Positions 16,446 through 24,706 of a stretch of 64,000 bases of DNA are shown piece by piece. Source of the DNA: Acinetobacter lwoffii (GTDB lineage Bacteria; Pseudomonadota; Gammaproteobacteria; Pseudomonadales; Moraxellaceae); the NCBI RefSeq assembly GCF_029024105.1, contig NZ_CP118963.1:1054001-1118000 (forward strand). The letters are read 5' to 3'. Below the pieces are notes generated by a model. It was not told the origin of the DNA. It searched no databases and saw only the letters and a program-made list of their open reading frames with translations. Both the position numbers and the translations under genes were made by a program. Position 1 is the first letter of the stretch. The number at the start of each line of letters is the position of its first letter.

Positions 16446-17555
16446 ATGATCAACGACGATCAAAACACCACGACTTCTCTTGATTTGGCAAAAATTCGTG
16501 AAGATATCGATTCTGTTGATCAGCAAATTCAGCAATTGATTAACCGTCGGGCACGTTTGGCTGAAGCTGTGGCAAAAGCAAAGTTTGCTTCAGAAGAGAA
16601 TCCGCTGTTTTACCGTCCAGAACGTGAAGCTCAGGTTTTGCGTAATGTCATGGAACGTAATGAAGGGCCATTGTCTGATACCACCATGGCACGTCTGTTC
16701 CGTGAAATCATGTCGGCCTGTCTGGCACTTGAAGCTCCGCAAAGCATTGCTTTCTTGGGACCAGTCGGGACCTATACTCATTCTGCGGTACTCAAGCACT
16801 TTGGCCATGATGCTGTGGTTCGTCCTTTACCGACCATTGATGAAGTTTTCCGTGACGTGGAAGCGGGTAGTGCCCATTATGGTCTGGTGCCGGTAGAAAA
16901 TTCCTCTGAAGGCGTGGTTAACCATACTTTAGACTGTTTCAAAACCTCGAACCTGAATGTGATTGGCGAAGTTGAATTACCGATTCACCATCAGTTCCTG
17001 ATTTCTGAAAATACCCGTAAAGACAGCATCAAACAGATTTATGCGCATCAGCAGACTTTGGCACAGTGCCGTAAGTGGCTGGATGCGCATTATCCAGGCG
17101 TGGAACGTGTCGCTTTAAGCTCCAACGCAGAAGCAGCGCGCCGTATTCGTAATGAATGGCATTCTGCCGCGATTGCCTCTGAAATTGCTGCGAGTATCTA
17201 TGATCTCGAAATCATGCATAGCAATATCGAGGACAATCCGGAAAATACCACACGCTTCCTGGTGATTGGTCGTGAAAAAGTGCCTCAAAGTGGTAATGAC
17301 AAGACTTCATTACTAATCTCAGCGCATGATCGTGCCGGAGCTTTGCTGGAAATTCTGGCGCCGTTTGCCAAGCACAATATCAGTCTGACCAGTATTGAAA
17401 CCCGGCCTGCACTTCCTGAAAAATGGGCTTATGTGTTCTTCATTGATCTTGAAGGCCATATTGAGCAGGAACACGTGAAAGCAGCCATTGAAGAAATTCG
17501 TCCTTTGGTTAAAGAAGTTCGCGTGCTCGGTTCATATCCTGCAGCTGTACTTTAA
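16446..17555 (+). CDS. pheA: Chorismate mutase/prephenate dehydratase (P-protein)
   Basis: 369 aa from the ATG at 16446, which has an AGGGCG site 9 bp upstream; 19 extra in-frame codons before it are unlikely. An AroQ chorismate mutase domain (about 15-100; IDSVDQQIQQLINRRARLA) turns chorismate to prephenate. A prephenate dehydratase domain (about 105-285; FLGPVGTYTHSA, VPVENSSEG and NTTRFLVIG) makes phenylpyruvate. A C-terminal ACT domain (about 295-365; RAGALLEIL and SIETRP) should give feedback inhibition by phenylalanine. It heads the aromatic block pheA-hisC-tyrA/aroA. Confidence 0.95.
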   Translation: MINDDQNTTTSLDLAKIREDIDSVDQQIQQLINRRARLAEAVAKAKFASEENPLFYRPEREAQVLRNVMERNEGPLSDTTMARLFREIMSACLALEAPQSIAFLGPVGTYTHSAVLKHFGHDAVVRPLPTIDEVFRDVEAGSAHYGLVPVENSSEGVVNHTLDCFKTSNLNVIGEVELPIHHQFLISENTRKDSIKQIYAHQQTLAQCRKWLDAHYPGVERVALSSNAEAARRIRNEWHSAAIASEIAASIYDLEIMHSNIEDNPENTTRFLVIGREKVPQSGNDKTSLLISAHDRAGALLEILAPFAKHNISLTSIETRPALPEKWAYVFFIDLEGHIEQEHVKAAIEEIRPLVKEVRVLGSYPAAVL

Positions 17556-17621
17556 GTCAGCTATATGTGGTCAGGGCGAGGGTACTGACCACTGTTTTAT
17601 ACCTAAAATTGGAAGTCTAAA

Positions 17622-18713
17622 ATGTCGTTTGTTCCAGCCAATTCAGGCATCTCAAAATTAAAGCCATATCAACCGGGTAAACCGATCAGTGAACTTGAGC
17701 GCGAGTTGGGTCTTACCGATATCGTCAAACTGGCTTCAAATGAAAATCCGCTGGGTTGTTCAGATAAAGTCAAAGAAGCGGTCGCTGCGGAAATTGCTGA
17801 AATTGGCCGTTATCCAGATGGTGGTGGTTTTATCCTGAAAGATCAGATCAAAACCCAGTTTGGTTTTAATCATGATCAGATTACCTTGGGGAATGGTTCA
17901 AACGACTTACTGGAAATGTTTGCCCGTGCATTCGTTTCAGAAAATGATTCGGTGGTGTATAGCCAGCATGCTTTTGCGGTTTATGCATTGGTAACTCAAG
18001 CCATTAATGCGCAAGCGATTGAAGTACCAGCTAAAGGCTTCTCGCATGACTTGGAAGCAATGGCGGCTGCCATTCAGGACAACACCAAACTCGTTTTCAT
18101 TGCAAACCCGAATAATCCAACCGGAACCTGGTTCGAAGAAGCTGAATTTGAAGCTTTCATGCAAAAAGTTCCTGCTAATGTCATCGTGGTTCTGGATGAA
18201 GCCTATGTGGAATATTTCCCGGAAAACTTCAACAGCTTGAAATTCCTTGCGCAATATCCAAACCTGATCGTTAGCCGTACTTTGTCGAAGTGTTATGGTT
18301 TGGCTGCACTACGTGTTGGTTTTGCTCTGGCTTCAGTTGAAGTGACAGATTACCTGAACCGTATTCGTCAACCATTTAATGTCAACCATTTAGCGATGGT
18401 CGCTGCGGTGGCTGCACTGAAAGATGAAGACTTTATCGCGCGTTCTCGTGAAGTGAATAAAGCCGGTATGGCGCAACTTGAAGCTGGCTTTAAGGCTTTG
18501 GGTCTTAACTATGTGCCTTCACGTGCCAACTTTATTCTGGTAGATGTACAGGCAGACCCATCAGCAACCTTCAATGGTTTGCTCAAACAAGGGGTGATTG
18601 TGCGTCCGGTTGGTATTTCAAATCACATTCGCGTATCGATTGGTACTGAAGCAGAAAATGCGAAATTCTTGAGCGCATTGGCTAAAGTACTCGGTTTAGA
18701 GGCAAAAGCTTAA
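17622..18713 (+). CDS. hisC: Histidinol-phosphate / aromatic aminotransferase (HisC type)
   Basis: 363-aa PLP-dependent class I/II aminotransferase of the HisC family: LASNENPLG near the start, PNNPTGTWF, VLDEAYVEYF, and SRTLSKCYGLAALRVGFA with the PLP lysine in the SK. HisC works in histidine synthesis (imidazole-acetol-phosphate to histidinol phosphate), but many HisC relatives also transaminate prephenate or phenylpyruvate. Lying between pheA and tyrA, this copy probably serves phenylalanine and tyrosine formation. The 66-bp gap to pheA and 3 bp to tyrA support one operon. Confidence 0.88.
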   Translation: MSFVPANSGISKLKPYQPGKPISELERELGLTDIVKLASNENPLGCSDKVKEAVAAEIAEIGRYPDGGGFILKDQIKTQFGFNHDQITLGNGSNDLLEMFARAFVSENDSVVYSQHAFAVYALVTQAINAQAIEVPAKGFSHDLEAMAAAIQDNTKLVFIANPNNPTGTWFEEAEFEAFMQKVPANVIVVLDEAYVEYFPENFNSLKFLAQYPNLIVSRTLSKCYGLAALRVGFALASVEVTDYLNRIRQPFNVNHLAMVAAVAALKDEDFIARSREVNKAGMAQLEAGFKALGLNYVPSRANFILVDVQADPSATFNGLLKQGVIVRPVGISNHIRVSIGTEAENAKFLSALAKVLGLEAKA

Positions 18714-18716
18714 ACC

Positions 18717-20963
18717 ATGTCGCAGCCACTGTTTGAAAAAGTTGCATTTATCGGGCTTGGACTGATTGGTTCAAGTCTGGCGCGTGTCATTCGAGCCGAG
18801 CATTTGGCCAATGACATCGTTGCATCGACACGTTCACAAAAGACTTTGGACGATGCTAAATCTCTTGGCCTGATTTCCGAAGGCTATGCCGATCCTGTAG
18901 AGGCGGTCAAAGGTGCTGATCTGGTAGTGCTTGCATTGCCGGTACGTGCCACGCAAAAGGTGTTGGAAGCCATTCAGCCTTATTTATCTCCCAATACCAT
19001 TATTACTGATGTTGGTAGTACCAAAGGTAATGTGGTCGATGCAGCGAAAGCGGTTTTTGGCGATGAACTGCCTGAAGGTTTTGTACCGGGCCATCCGATT
19101 GCAGGTGCCGAGCATACCGGGGTGCATGCAGGTAAAGTTGATTTATTTGCCAATCACAAGGTGATCTTGACGCCACTGCCAAGCAGTGCAGACTGGGCCG
19201 TCGATAAACTGATTCAGCTGTGGCAAGCGGCGAAAGCCGAAGTGATTTGTATGGATGTCGACAAGCACGATGAAGTGCTGGCGCATACCAGTCATCTTCC
19301 GCATCTCATGGCATTCAACTTGGTTGAGCAATTGGCCAAGCGTGAAGACAATTTAGATATATTTCGTTATGCTGCCGGTGGCTTCCGGGATTTCTCGCGA
19401 ATTGCCGCTAGCGATCCACAAATGTGGCATGACATCTTTTTTGCCAACAAAAAAGCAGTTCTGAATGCTGTTGATGGCTTTGAACAGCAGCTCGCGATTA
19501 TTCGCAAATTGATTGAAGATGAAGATTCCCACGCATTGATGGGCTTATTGGGTCATGCGCAGGCAGCTCGCCAGCATTTCAACCATATGCTCGCCAAGAA
19601 ACCTTTCATGGAGAAAAATAAAGTGACACAACAATTTACCATTCAGCCGGGTGCCAAGAAATTTCAGGGTAAATTTACCGTGCCAGGTGACAAATCTGTG
19701 TCACATCGCTCGATCATGTTTGGTGCGATTGCAGAAGGTACCACACATGTGACCGGCTTTTTGGAAGGTGAGGATGCTCTAGCGACACTGCAAGCTTTCC
19801 GTGATATGGGAGTCAGCATTGAAGGCCCTAAAAATGGTGAAGTCACCATTCATGGTGTTGGCATGCAAGGCTTAAAAGCGCCGCAGTCTGCCATTTATAT
19901 GGGCAACTCAGGCACTTCAATGCGTTTGCTGTCGGGTATGCTAGCAGCACAGAAATTTGATTCAGTGATGACAGGGGATGCGTCATTGTCTAAACGTCCA
20001 ATGGAGCGTATTGCCAAGCCTTTACGTGAAATGGGCGCGCAAATTCAGACCACTGGTGAGCGAGGTACGCCACCTGTATCCATCACCGGCAACCAAAACC
20101 TGAAAGGGATTCAGTACGATTTGCCAATGGCCTCTGCTCAGGTGAAATCAGGGATTCTACTTGCAGGTCTATGGGCGGAAGGTGAAACTTCGGTGACTGA
20201 ACCAGAACCAACACGCGACCATACTGAACGTATGCTGCGTGCATTTGGTTATGAAGTGAAAACCGAAGGCAACCGAATTTCCCTGCAAGGTGGCGGCAAG
20301 TTAGTGGGTACCAACATTCAAGTGCCTTCAGATATTTCTTCAGCAGCCTTCTTTATGGTGGGTGCGGCCATTACTGAAAATTCGGACGTCACCCTTGAAG
20401 CGGTAGGCATTAACCCGACCCGTACTGGTGTGATTGAAATCCTCAAGCAAATGGGTGCGGACATTACAGTTGAAAACGAGCGTATTGCAGGCGGTGAACC
20501 GATTGCTGATATCCGTATTCGTGGTACACGTACATTAAAAGGGATTCATATGCCGGAAGATCAGGTGCCATTAGCAATTGATGAATTCCCGGCGCTATTC
20601 ATTGCCGCTGCATGTGCTGAAGGTCAAACCATCCTGACCGGTGCTGCCGAGCTTCGCGTGAAAGAATCGGATCGTATTCAGGTCATGGCAGATGGTCTTC
20701 AAACCATGGGCATCGACTGTACCCCAACTGAAGATGGCATCATCATTGAAGGTAAGGGTAAGTCCGGTGACTGGTTGCCAATCTTTACGGGTGGTGAAAT
20801 TGAATCGCATCACGATCACCGTATCGCGATGAGTTTTTCGATTGCCGGTTTGCGTAATTCGGAGCAGATCAAGATTGTCGGAACCGAAACGGTCGCAACC
20901 AGTTTCCCGACCTTCACAGAATTGACCTCAATCGCAGGACTGCCAATTCAAGTATCAGAATAA
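18717..20963 (+). CDS. tyrA-aroA: Fused prephenate dehydrogenase and EPSP synthase (TyrA-AroA)
   Basis: 748 aa, two enzymes in one chain. Residues 1 to about 295 are TyrA: the NAD-binding GLGLIGSSLAR, then GHPIAGAEHTGVH and DKHDEVLAHTSHLPH; it oxidises prephenate to 4-hydroxyphenylpyruvate. From about residue 305 (after an internal ATG near 19609) comes AroA, with PGDKSVSHRSIMFGA, GNSGTSMRLLSGML and the C-terminal DHRIAMSF, which makes 5-enolpyruvyl-shikimate-3-phosphate. The fusion is a known mark of the Pseudomonas/Acinetobacter group. Separate translation of AroA from the internal ATG is possible but unproven. The gene ends the aromatic operon at a terminator. Confidence 0.95.
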   Translation: MSQPLFEKVAFIGLGLIGSSLARVIRAEHLANDIVASTRSQKTLDDAKSLGLISEGYADPVEAVKGADLVVLALPVRATQKVLEAIQPYLSPNTIITDVGSTKGNVVDAAKAVFGDELPEGFVPGHPIAGAEHTGVHAGKVDLFANHKVILTPLPSSADWAVDKLIQLWQAAKAEVICMDVDKHDEVLAHTSHLPHLMAFNLVEQLAKREDNLDIFRYAAGGFRDFSRIAASDPQMWHDIFFANKKAVLNAVDGFEQQLAIIRKLIEDEDSHALMGLLGHAQAARQHFNHMLAKKPFMEKNKVTQQFTIQPGAKKFQGKFTVPGDKSVSHRSIMFGAIAEGTTHVTGFLEGEDALATLQAFRDMGVSIEGPKNGEVTIHGVGMQGLKAPQSAIYMGNSGTSMRLLSGMLAAQKFDSVMTGDASLSKRPMERIAKPLREMGAQIQTTGERGTPPVSITGNQNLKGIQYDLPMASAQVKSGILLAGLWAEGETSVTEPEPTRDHTERMLRAFGYEVKTEGNRISLQGGGKLVGTNIQVPSDISSAAFFMVGAAITENSDVTLEAVGINPTRTGVIEILKQMGADITVENERIAGGEPIADIRIRGTRTLKGIHMPEDQVPLAIDEFPALFIAAACAEGQTILTGAAELRVKESDRIQVMADGLQTMGIDCTPTEDGIIIEGKGKSGDWLPIFTGGEIESHHDHRIAMSFSIAGLRNSEQIKIVGTETVATSFPTFTELTSIAGLPIQVSE

Positions 20964-20981
20964 TTTTTAAAATTATGTGAA

Positions 20982-21012
20982 ACAGCCAAGCTTTTGCTTG
21001 GCTGTTTTGTTT
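20982..21012 (+). terminator. Terminator of the pheA-hisC-tyrA/aroA operon
   Basis: A 10-bp stem ACAGCCAAGC (20982-20991), TTTT loop and complement (20996-21005) run into TTTGTTT. Confidence 0.85.
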
Positions 21013-21062
21013 ATATTGCTTATGCTAAACCCATATAAGAAAAAAGCCATTTGGAAGTAGCG

Positions 21063-21425
21063 ATGCGAAAATTAAAATTCATGGCCAATACCCAGAGCCA
21101 AACACCACGGGATGGTCAAGAAACCCAGGAATATGTAGCACATTTACTTGCCGAAAAATTAGGTAAATACGGTTTTCAGACCTTAAGCCAAAGTGGTGCT
21201 CAGGTTGCCGTCAGCGTAGAAGACCATGCGCTGCCTTTATCTGTGAGTTGCGAAACCAGAGATGAACAAGGGCATCTGGTCTGTGAGATTGCCTCATATC
21301 CTGAAGAAGAACAGGACTGGCTGGATCGTATCACCGAAAGAAGTTTGCTTAATCAGCTTGCACAGGCAGTGGAAACCTCTCTAAAAGAGCAGGAACGCTT
21401 TAGCGAGTTTGAATGGAAGAGCTAA
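21063..21425 (+). CDS. Conserved hypothetical protein
   Basis: 120 aa from the ATG at 21063, which has GGAAG 6 bp upstream; four more in-frame codons before it begin with TTG and are less likely. It is a soluble acidic protein with no signal peptide or membrane helix and with helix-rich ends (EYVAHLLAEKLGKYG; LLNQLAQAVETSLKEQERF) around a beta-like centre. I do not recognise a family. Its 3' end overlaps the GNAT gene by 13 bp, so the two are probably co-translated. Confidence 0.7.
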   Translation: MRKLKFMANTQSQTPRDGQETQEYVAHLLAEKLGKYGFQTLSQSGAQVAVSVEDHALPLSVSCETRDEQGHLVCEIASYPEEEQDWLDRITERSLLNQLAQAVETSLKEQERFSEFEWKS

Positions 21426-21955
21426 TTCAACAGACTCAATCAGCTTTGCCTACACTGCAAAGTAAACGCTTGATCCTGAATTGTTTTAAATCAGCCGATG
21501 CCAAAGAGACTTATGCTTCAATTACCCCGAGTTTGACACGTTTTATGGCGTGGGATGCACCAGATTCTGAACAGGGATTTGCAACAGTCTGGCAAAATTG
21601 GCTGGAAAATATGAACGATCATAAAGAATATGTATTTGTGATCCGTTATATTGAAACACAAGAATTTATTGGACTATGTGGTTTACATCGACTTCATGAG
21701 GAAATACCTGAAGTCGGTATTTGGATTCGTGAAACTGCACATGGTCATCATTATGGACATGAGGTAGTGCATTGTGTTGTGGCTTATGCTTTCAATACAT
21801 TAGGGATTCAAGTTTTAAGCTACCCGGTAGCAGAAGAAAACTGGGCTAGCCGTAAAATTGCAGACCGCTTGGGTGGAAAAATTATCCGCTACATCGATAA
21901 GCCTAAATATCGGGCTGTGATGTATGAAATTTTTGCAGAAGATTTTGTCTTTTAA
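21413..21955 (+). CDS. GNAT acetyltransferase, RimJ/RimL type
   Basis: 180-aa acetyl-CoA-dependent N-acetyltransferase. The N-terminal strand LQSKRLILNCF, the central EFIGLCGLHRLHEEIPEVGIWI, and the acetyl-CoA loop region ETAHGHHYGHEVVHCVVAYAF are followed by YPVAEENWASRKIADRLGGK, the RimJ/RimL/Acetyltransf_3 pattern. The substrate (ribosomal protein N-terminus or small molecule) cannot be told. It overlaps the preceding small gene by 13 bp. Confidence 0.85.
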   Translation: MEELIQQTQSALPTLQSKRLILNCFKSADAKETYASITPSLTRFMAWDAPDSEQGFATVWQNWLENMNDHKEYVFVIRYIETQEFIGLCGLHRLHEEIPEVGIWIRETAHGHHYGHEVVHCVVAYAFNTLGIQVLSYPVAEENWASRKIADRLGGKIIRYIDKPKYRAVMYEIFAEDFVF

Positions 21956-21956
21956 T

Positions 21957-21987
21957 AAAAAAACCCATCATCTGATGGGTTTTTTTA
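21957..21987. terminator. Bidirectional terminator between GNAT gene and hydrolase
   Basis: ACCCATC (21963-21969), ATCT loop and GATGGGT (21974-21980) lie between A-rich and T7 flanks; it serves both converging genes. Confidence 0.88.
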
Positions 21988-21988
21988 T

Positions 21989-22621
21989 TTAGCCAAGCGC
22001 TAAGTACCGGGTCATTGCGATCCGCAATTGCTTTAAATAGCCGGTAAAGAAGTGGTTGGCACCAGGTAATACGGTCACTAAATGGCGTTGTGGCTTTGCC
22101 CATTCAATCATATCTGAGAGCAAAGTTACTTCATCGGCTTCACCATGAATGAACAAAATGTCACCTTTAATGGCGGGTGTCACATAATGACGAATACCAG
22201 CCACTGTTGCAGTCGGCAGACCACATAAAATGGTTTGCTTTGGTTGCAGTTCTACGGGTAAGGCTGCATAGCTTTTTGCCATGACATGCGCACCAAAACT
22301 AAAACCGCCTGCATAAAAAGGCAGGGCAATATGCTGGTTGCGAGCGAACCGAATGACTTCTAATACATCATCCGTTTCACCGAAGCCCTCGTCGTGTATA
22401 CCTTCACTTTGACCAGAACCACGGAAACTTGGACGATACACAATACAGCCACGTTCCAGATACATTTGTGCCAGTAAAACCGGAACCTTATGTTGTGGTG
22501 TACCGCCTTGCAATGGATGGGGGTGACAAACTACCGCGAATCCTTTCACTTCACCCTGAGGATAATCCACAAAAACTTCAATCTGACCCGCAGGCCCTTG
22601 AAGAAAAATTTGCTCGGGCAT
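21989..22621 (-). CDS. Alpha/beta hydrolase (YfhR / dienelactone-hydrolase-like)
   Basis: 210-aa single-domain alpha/beta hydrolase. FAVVCHPHPLQGGT forms the oxyanion region, YRPSFRGSGQSEG follows, and the nucleophile elbow is GGFSFGAH with the catalytic Ser. The acid is in HGEADEVTLL and the catalytic His in LPGANHFFTG. No signal peptide is seen, so it is cytoplasmic. Close relatives are annotated as serine esterases with unknown natural substrates. It is a single gene converging on the GNAT gene. Confidence 0.85.
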   Translation of the reverse strand: MPEQIFLQGPAGQIEVFVDYPQGEVKGFAVVCHPHPLQGGTPQHKVPVLLAQMYLERGCIVYRPSFRGSGQSEGIHDEGFGETDDVLEVIRFARNQHIALPFYAGGFSFGAHVMAKSYAALPVELQPKQTILCGLPTATVAGIRHYVTPAIKGDILFIHGEADEVTLLSDMIEWAKPQRHLVTVLPGANHFFTGYLKQLRIAMTRYLALG

Positions 22622-22744
22622 ATAAAAACCGATGATTAACAGGAGAATCGTGCATTTTAACGATTATGGTGAATAAAAACATGAATTGGAATTAAAATAA
22701 GCAGACTGATATAGTTTGATTAATCATTTTTTGACCAGGTTGCC

Positions 22745-23527
22745 ATGCTCGCTTTAATTTCTCCAGCCAAAACTCTCGATTACGATACTCCATTACCGAC
22801 TGACCAATTTACTCAAGCGAGATTATTAGAACATTCACAGGACTTGATCAACGTTTGTCGCACACTTTCTGCAACAGAAATTTCCAGCTTAATGAGTGTT
22901 AGTGAAAAAATTGCCACTTTAAATACCGCACGTTTTAATGACTGGCAACCGGATTTTAATTTAGCCAATGCCCGTCAGGCGATTTTTGCATTTAAAGGCG
23001 ATGTCTATACAGGTCTGGATGCCTATAGTTTAAAACATGAAGATCTGCACTATGCACAAGACCGTTTACGCATGTTGTCTGGATTATATGGACTCTTACG
23101 TCCCTTGGATTTGATGATGCCGTACCGTCTGGAAATGGGAACCAAATTGGCCAATTCCCGCGGGCATAACCTATATGACTTCTGGGCACATCACATTACT
23201 GATCTGATTAATCAGGATCTAGCAGCAGCAAATTCTGAAATCCTGGTGAATATCGCCTCTGATGAATATTATAAATCAGTCAACGAGCGCAAAATTCAGG
23301 CGGACATTATCAAGCCGGTATTTCTGGATCAGAAAAATGGCAAATATAAAGTGATTAGTTTCTATGCCAAAAAAGCACGGGGTCTTATGGCGCGTTTTAT
23401 GATTGAAAATAAAATTGATCGTGTCGAAGAGCTAAAAGCTTTTAATACTGATGGCTATTATTTTGATGCAGACAGTTCACTCAAGGGAGAACTGGTATTC
23501 AAGCGTGATGAACAACTGAGTGCATAA
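22745..23527 (+). CDS. yaaA: Peroxide stress protein YaaA
   Basis: 260 aa, beginning with the family signature MLALISPAKTLDYD and including YTGLDA, LRMLSGLYGLLRPLD and FYAKKARGLMARF. In E. coli YaaA lowers free iron and protects DNA and protein during H2O2 stress; it binds DNA with a helix-hairpin-helix-like element. Length matches the family. It is a single gene, with no OxyR site identified by eye. Confidence 0.93.
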   Translation: MLALISPAKTLDYDTPLPTDQFTQARLLEHSQDLINVCRTLSATEISSLMSVSEKIATLNTARFNDWQPDFNLANARQAIFAFKGDVYTGLDAYSLKHEDLHYAQDRLRMLSGLYGLLRPLDLMMPYRLEMGTKLANSRGHNLYDFWAHHITDLINQDLAAANSEILVNIASDEYYKSVNERKIQADIIKPVFLDQKNGKYKVISFYAKKARGLMARFMIENKIDRVEELKAFNTDGYYFDADSSLKGELVFKRDEQLSA

Positions 23528-24104
23528 ATGAGATGATTCCCGGTATCCAGCATGAGGATATGTATGCCGGATATTGGGATGTCTTTATTATGGTTAGGTT
23601 CTTAACTAGTGTTCAACGTTTTGACTCTATGATGAGTGAAGTGTGGATGAACTGCATAATGAAAACTTCAAGATAGTTAAAAATAAAAAATATCGTTAAA
23701 CACTTTGAAATCCCTCGCAAAATCTCCCTTATTTAGATCATTTTATTTTAAAAATTAAAGTTGAGCATTCTTGGAAAAGGCCGATAAAATAAACCGAAAT
23801 AAGTTCTATTGAATAGGTTAGATTTCATTTATCTACATATTTTAATTTTGAATAAACTTCTTTTAGGTGGTTTAAAAAATATATTAAATTCAATTATTTA
23901 GTTTTTTTAAAAGGATTTTTAATAGGATCGATTTTTTGAAAAAAGAATTATAAATTAATTAAGTATTAATAAATAAAACGACATAAAATTAATATTTAGA
24001 GGATAAATAAATGCCTTCTATCGGGTTAAATGTAAACTATGTCACAAGTTTGTTAGGTTTTTTGTTAGCATAATTGCATAGTGTTACAAAGCAGCATAAT
24101 AAAA
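23528..24104. other. AT-rich stretch without genes
   Basis: Between yaaA and a small ORF lie about 580 bp of strongly AT-rich DNA with many A and T runs. No family-like ORF, tRNA or clear terminator was found. A weak inverted sequence after the yaaA stop (GGTATCCAGCAT facing ATGCCGGATA, 23539-23572) may help end yaaA transcription. Confidence 0.4.
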
Positions 24105-24266
24105 ATGAAAATATATGCTATCCCTGTTTTTGCCTTAATGATCAGTTTATTAGGATTTTGTGTCCATAAACAGTCCGAAATCAGAAAATATGAAAAGATC
24201 CGTCATGTCTTGAACGATGGACGTGATTCAAGCAAATTGCTGGAATCCAATCGGCATCGACATTAA
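24105..24266 (+). CDS. Possible small membrane protein
   Basis: 53 aa from the ATG at 24105 (a GTG at 24081 is in frame). Residues 2-20 form one hydrophobic helix (KIYAIPVFALMISLLGFCV), followed by a charged tail ending in HRH. The Cys in GFCV does not sit in a good lipobox, so a single-pass membrane protein is likelier than a lipoprotein. No ribosome site better than AATAAAA is seen, and the surroundings are gene-poor. It may be a real small gene or chance. Confidence 0.35.
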   Translation: MKIYAIPVFALMISLLGFCVHKQSEIRKYEKIRHVLNDGRDSSKLLESNRHRH

Positions 24267-24415
24267 GCAGGCTAGACAACCTTCTTTCGTTGATTGGGCT
24301 AAAATGATAAAATTAAATCAATAATAAATATAATAAATTTTTTTCAATATTCATCTGGAATATATTAATTTCTAATAAAGTGTAAAATCAAATAAGCAAT
24401 AATAAATCAATGTGT

Positions 24416-24515
24416 TATAATTTGCCAACGATCAGGATGAAGCAGAATCCATCTTGTTAAGCATTTGATTTAAATCGTAAAATAAAGCTGCATAAAGGTT
24501 ATGCAGCTTTTTTGT
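24416..24515 (+). ncRNA. Candidate small RNA or attenuator upstream of the purine permease
   Basis: A perfect TATAAT at 24416-24421 (no clear -35) precedes a possible transcript of about 90 nt. It holds a 7-bp stem CAGGATG (24433-24439) / CATCTTG (24450-24456, one G-U) and ends in a textbook terminator: AAAGCTGCAT (24484-24493), 7-nt loop, ATGCAGCTTT (24501-24510), then T run. No protein-coding gene lies within 200 bp upstream that would need this terminator. It may be a free small RNA or a premature stop in the permease leader. Confidence 0.4.
24484..24515 (+). terminator. Strong intrinsic terminator 190 bp before the permease
   Basis: A 10-bp stem with loop AAAGGTT (24494-24500) ends in seven T residues. 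Its direction is rightward, toward the permease gene, and it has no annotated gene to end. Confidence 0.85.
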
Positions 24516-24538
24516 TTAGATTTTTTTTTGGGTTTTTA

Positions 24539-24598
24539 TAGCATAGCCCTGGGGCTGTAAGCTGTTCCAACATTTTAACCCGTCAAATGGCTATGCTG
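24539..24598 (+). promoter_or_regulatory. Structured leader element before the purine permease
   Basis: AGCATAGCC (24540-24548) pairs with GGCTATGCT (24589-24597) in a perfect 9-bp stem, with a U-G pair outside. The 40-nt interior can form an inner GGG (24551-24553) / CCC (24579-24581) stem with a short TGT/ACA hairpin and purine-rich unpaired parts. The shape is like a small riboswitch or protein-binding leader, and the gene behind it moves purines. A weaker promoter-like pair at 24660-24690 could bypass it. The function is inferred. Confidence 0.35.
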
Positions 24599-24706
24599 GC
24601 ATATTCGTTGCTAACACATCCTTAAAATTGATGAATTTTTTTTATAAAATTTCATTTATTTGACGGCTTGCTTAAAGCATTAAGTTTACTCAATAGGGGC
24701 TAGGTC

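Noticed and set aside
24539..24598. Classic guanine/adenine riboswitch
   Set aside because: The three-way junction core and paired kissing loops of that class are not present; only a generic stem-in-stem shape is seen.
23528..24700. CRISPR array or tandem repeats in the AT-rich gap
   Set aside because: No repeated unit with regular spacing is present; only A and T runs.
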